Assembly (NCBI GenBank): GCA_001839685.1
Contig: MLAK01001008.1
Span: 1-39,597 of the forward strand
Length of the DNA stretch: 39,597 nt
DNA from: Tritrichomonas foetus
Lineage: Eukaryota; Parabasalia; Tritrichomonadida; Tritrichomonadidae
Direction: 5' to 3'
A program made the position numbers and the translations under genes. Within the stretch, counting starts at the first letter, position 1. Each line of letters begins with the position of its first letter. The notes below the pieces were generated by a model. The model was not told where the DNA came from and did not search any database. It saw only the letters and a program-made list of their open reading frames with translations. Shown here one piece after another: positions 38,480 through 39,597 of the stretch.

Positions 38480-38896
38480 ATGCAAGCACCCACATTCGAC
38501 ATAATTAAAAAGAATCTCAACGAATTCGATCAAAATATACTATCAGCATGGAATGACCAATTACTTCTCGAAGCAGGATCAAGTTTACTCAATTATGTAA
38601 TTGATGTTCCAGATTTTGTCGCCGAGCCGGAATCTTTAATTGCACCCGAAGGTGCACTCACGCTTGAAAGGATCTCTCTCGATGCTGATCCTGGCGAAGA
38701 CGTCGATATGGTCATCACAATCGAAACCATGAAGAAAAAATTCGGATTTCCACCAACGCCGTGCGATAGGCCGCAAATGTCGAAGCCAAAAAAGAAGAAA
38801 AGCAAGAAGAAGAAGTCGAAAGGCGAGCACGGAAAGAGGGCCATTGGGAAAACACCTCGATCAGAATCGATGTCTTTTCCATCAAAGAAAAAGTAA
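38480..38896 (+). CDS. Small acidic protein with lysine-rich tail, unknown
   Basis: 138 residues, not recognised. The first 95 are acidic and partly helical, with PDFVAEPESLIAPEGALTLE and LDADPGEDVDMVITIETMKK. From about 100 on the chain is basic: PKKKKSKKKKSKGEHGKR, then SFPSKKK at the end. This two-part charge layout suits a nucleic-acid- or chromatin-binding protein, or a lysine-rich nuclear-localised one, but that is inference. Codons are GC-richer than in the neighbours, as in highly expressed trichomonad genes. The initiator motif 25 nt upstream and an intact frame argue that it is a real gene. Confidence 0.65.
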   Translation: MQAPTFDIIKKNLNEFDQNILSAWNDQLLLEAGSSLLNYVIDVPDFVAEPESLIAPEGALTLERISLDADPGEDVDMVITIETMKKKFGFPPTPCDRPQMSKPKKKKSKKKKSKGEHGKRAIGKTPRSESMSFPSKKK

Positions 38897-39241
38897 CTAA
38901 TTTGCTGTATATTATTTTATTTGGTTAATATAATAGATGTTAATGGTGTGATAAATGTCGTTTTATGATTAATTATTTTTAATTATCGCAAAATATTTTT
39001 TAATTTCCTTTTCGACTACATTTCATATAATCAACACATAGGAAATTTGAGAATGAAATATTAATAGTAGTGCTTTTTATTGTCGAAATAGACATTTTCT
39101 TGCCGAAATCCTATTATTATGAGAAATGCAAAATATGAAGGAAAAGGTCAAATAAAGGTCAAAAGTGGGAAAAACTTAATGGGCAAATTTGATATGAACT
39201 TGACTGGTTCTTTGGGTCACTTCGACTTTTAGGAGGCGTTA
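38897..39241. other. Intergenic region
   Basis: AT-rich sequence with a short direct repeat, AAGGTCAAA, at about 39,143-39,162. No gene is seen. Confidence 0.4.
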
Positions 39242-39291
39242 CGAGTGAGTGCAAGGGATATATCGCAGAGAACTTGGGCTGTACTCACTCG
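39242..39291. other. Inverted repeat, possible stem-loop
   Basis: CGAGTGAGT (39242-39250) and ACTCACTCG (39283-39291) are perfect 9-bp complements around a 32-nt loop. They lie in a GC-richer island in an otherwise AT-rich stretch. Its role is unknown; an open frame of 77 codons across it (39245-39478) starts with GTG and looks spurious. Confidence 0.5.
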
Positions 39292-39483
39292 CTGCACCTC
39301 CTCCAATGACCAAATGAATCTAAGGGGGCTTTCAAAATCACATCACATTCGCCCATTTTTCTATCTAAAAGGAAAAAAAGTCTTCCCATTACAAATGAAA
39401 AAATTTAGACTTGGAAAATCAGAGAAGGAAAGAATTATGAAGTTTATATTTAGTAATCATTGCAAAGGTACTTCTTGATAATT

Positions 39484-39536
39484 CCTCCTATATGAAAGGT
39501 TTACAAAATGGTCCCCCANAGATTTTGTGGGACCAT
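39484..39536. repeat. Terminal repeat, right copy, part of an imperfect palindrome
   Basis: Reverse complement of 1-53 (one N at 39519). It continues outward: the arm ending in AAAGGTTTACAAAATGGTCCC is mirrored by GGGACCATCCCATAAACCTTT at 39530-39550, giving an imperfect palindrome with a short centre. Only the inner half is present at the left edge. Confidence 0.8.
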
Positions 39537-39550
39537 CCCATAAACCTTTG

Positions 39551-39597
39551 TCCTACCACTGACACTACCAATGACACTACCACCATCACTAATGACA
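39551..39597. repeat. Short ACT/ACC-rich imperfect repeat at the edge
   Basis: The last bases alternate CACTACCA and TGACACTACC units (for example TGACACTACC twice, 39563-39586). If coding on the plus strand it would be threonine-rich. The window ends inside it, so its extent is unknown. Confidence 0.5.

Noticed and set aside
39245..39478. 77-codon frame on the plus strand near the right edge
   Set aside because: It begins with GTG, has no family resemblance and overlaps a stem-loop; probably chance.
1..39597. Whole window as one giant transposon (Maverick-like) because of the terminal inverted repeats
   Set aside because: The interior holds ordinary cellular genes, with no integrase, DNA polymerase B or capsid genes; the ends are better explained as a dispersed repeat at contig edges.
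1..39597. tRNA, rRNA or CRISPR elements
   Set aside because: I scanned intergenic stretches by eye for tRNA T-arm boxes, rRNA-like GC blocks and regularly spaced repeats and saw none. Weak ones could be missed without a covariance search.

Overview
The window looks like nuclear DNA of a parabasalid protist, most likely Tritrichomonas or a near relative. The inference rests on strongly AT-rich sequence, long uninterrupted reading frames with no visible introns, very short apparent 5' leaders with a trichomonad-type initiator (TCA followed by C/T, most clearly TCACATTT[C/T]) about 15-27 nt before many ATGs, and the gene content: WD40, armadillo-like, ankyrin, LRR, protein kinase, Cache-sensor, Pmp-like surface and tandem ubiquitin-fold proteins. 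One N at 39519 and the same repeat at both edges suggest a draft contig ending in dispersed repeats.

Layout. 1-53: one arm of a repeat that recurs inverted at 39484-39536. 280-1560 (-): AAMP/Sqt1-like WD40 protein. 2199-7838 (+): giant helical-repeat protein, possibly Furry/Mor2-like. 7886-7957: 21-bp tandem repeat. 7979-9139: decayed Tc1/mariner-type element with terminal inverted repeats and TA flanks. 9305-10714 (+): armadillo-like protein. 11720-14182 (+): two-helix membrane protein with a Cache-like outer domain. 14485-15987 (-): tandem ubiquitin-fold protein. 16871-18216 (-): dead PH plus AGC-kinase gene. 18750-19697 (+): ankyrin protein. 20542-21357 (+): small active-looking kinase. 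21901-26475 (+): WD40 protein with a long charged tail, followed by a 46-nt T run. 27082-30501 (-): Crinkler/RHS-type P-loop plus nuclease-fold gene cut by one in-frame TGA. 31201-32478 (-): Pmp-like type I surface protein. 32683-33318 (+): small ubiquitin-fold protein, followed by a 15-bp tandem repeat. About 33760-34300 (-): broken ubiquitin/UBL gene, visible only by reading across frames. 34389-38054 (-): PH-like plus LRR protein resembling CARMIL. 38480-38896 (+): small lysine-tailed protein. 38897-39597: no convincing gene, repeat at the edge.

There is no operon-like organisation; neighbours look functionally unrelated. Common themes are signalling and cytoskeleton (kinases, CARMIL-like, Furry-like, Cache sensor), ubiquitin-fold proteins (two intact, one dead) and gene decay. 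The most notable items are the Crinkler/RHS-type gene with its single in-frame TGA, the hidden ubiquitin-like pseudogene, the kinase pseudogene that has also lost its catalytic residues, and the transposon with asymmetric ends. All assignments come from reading the sequence by eye; no database search was run.
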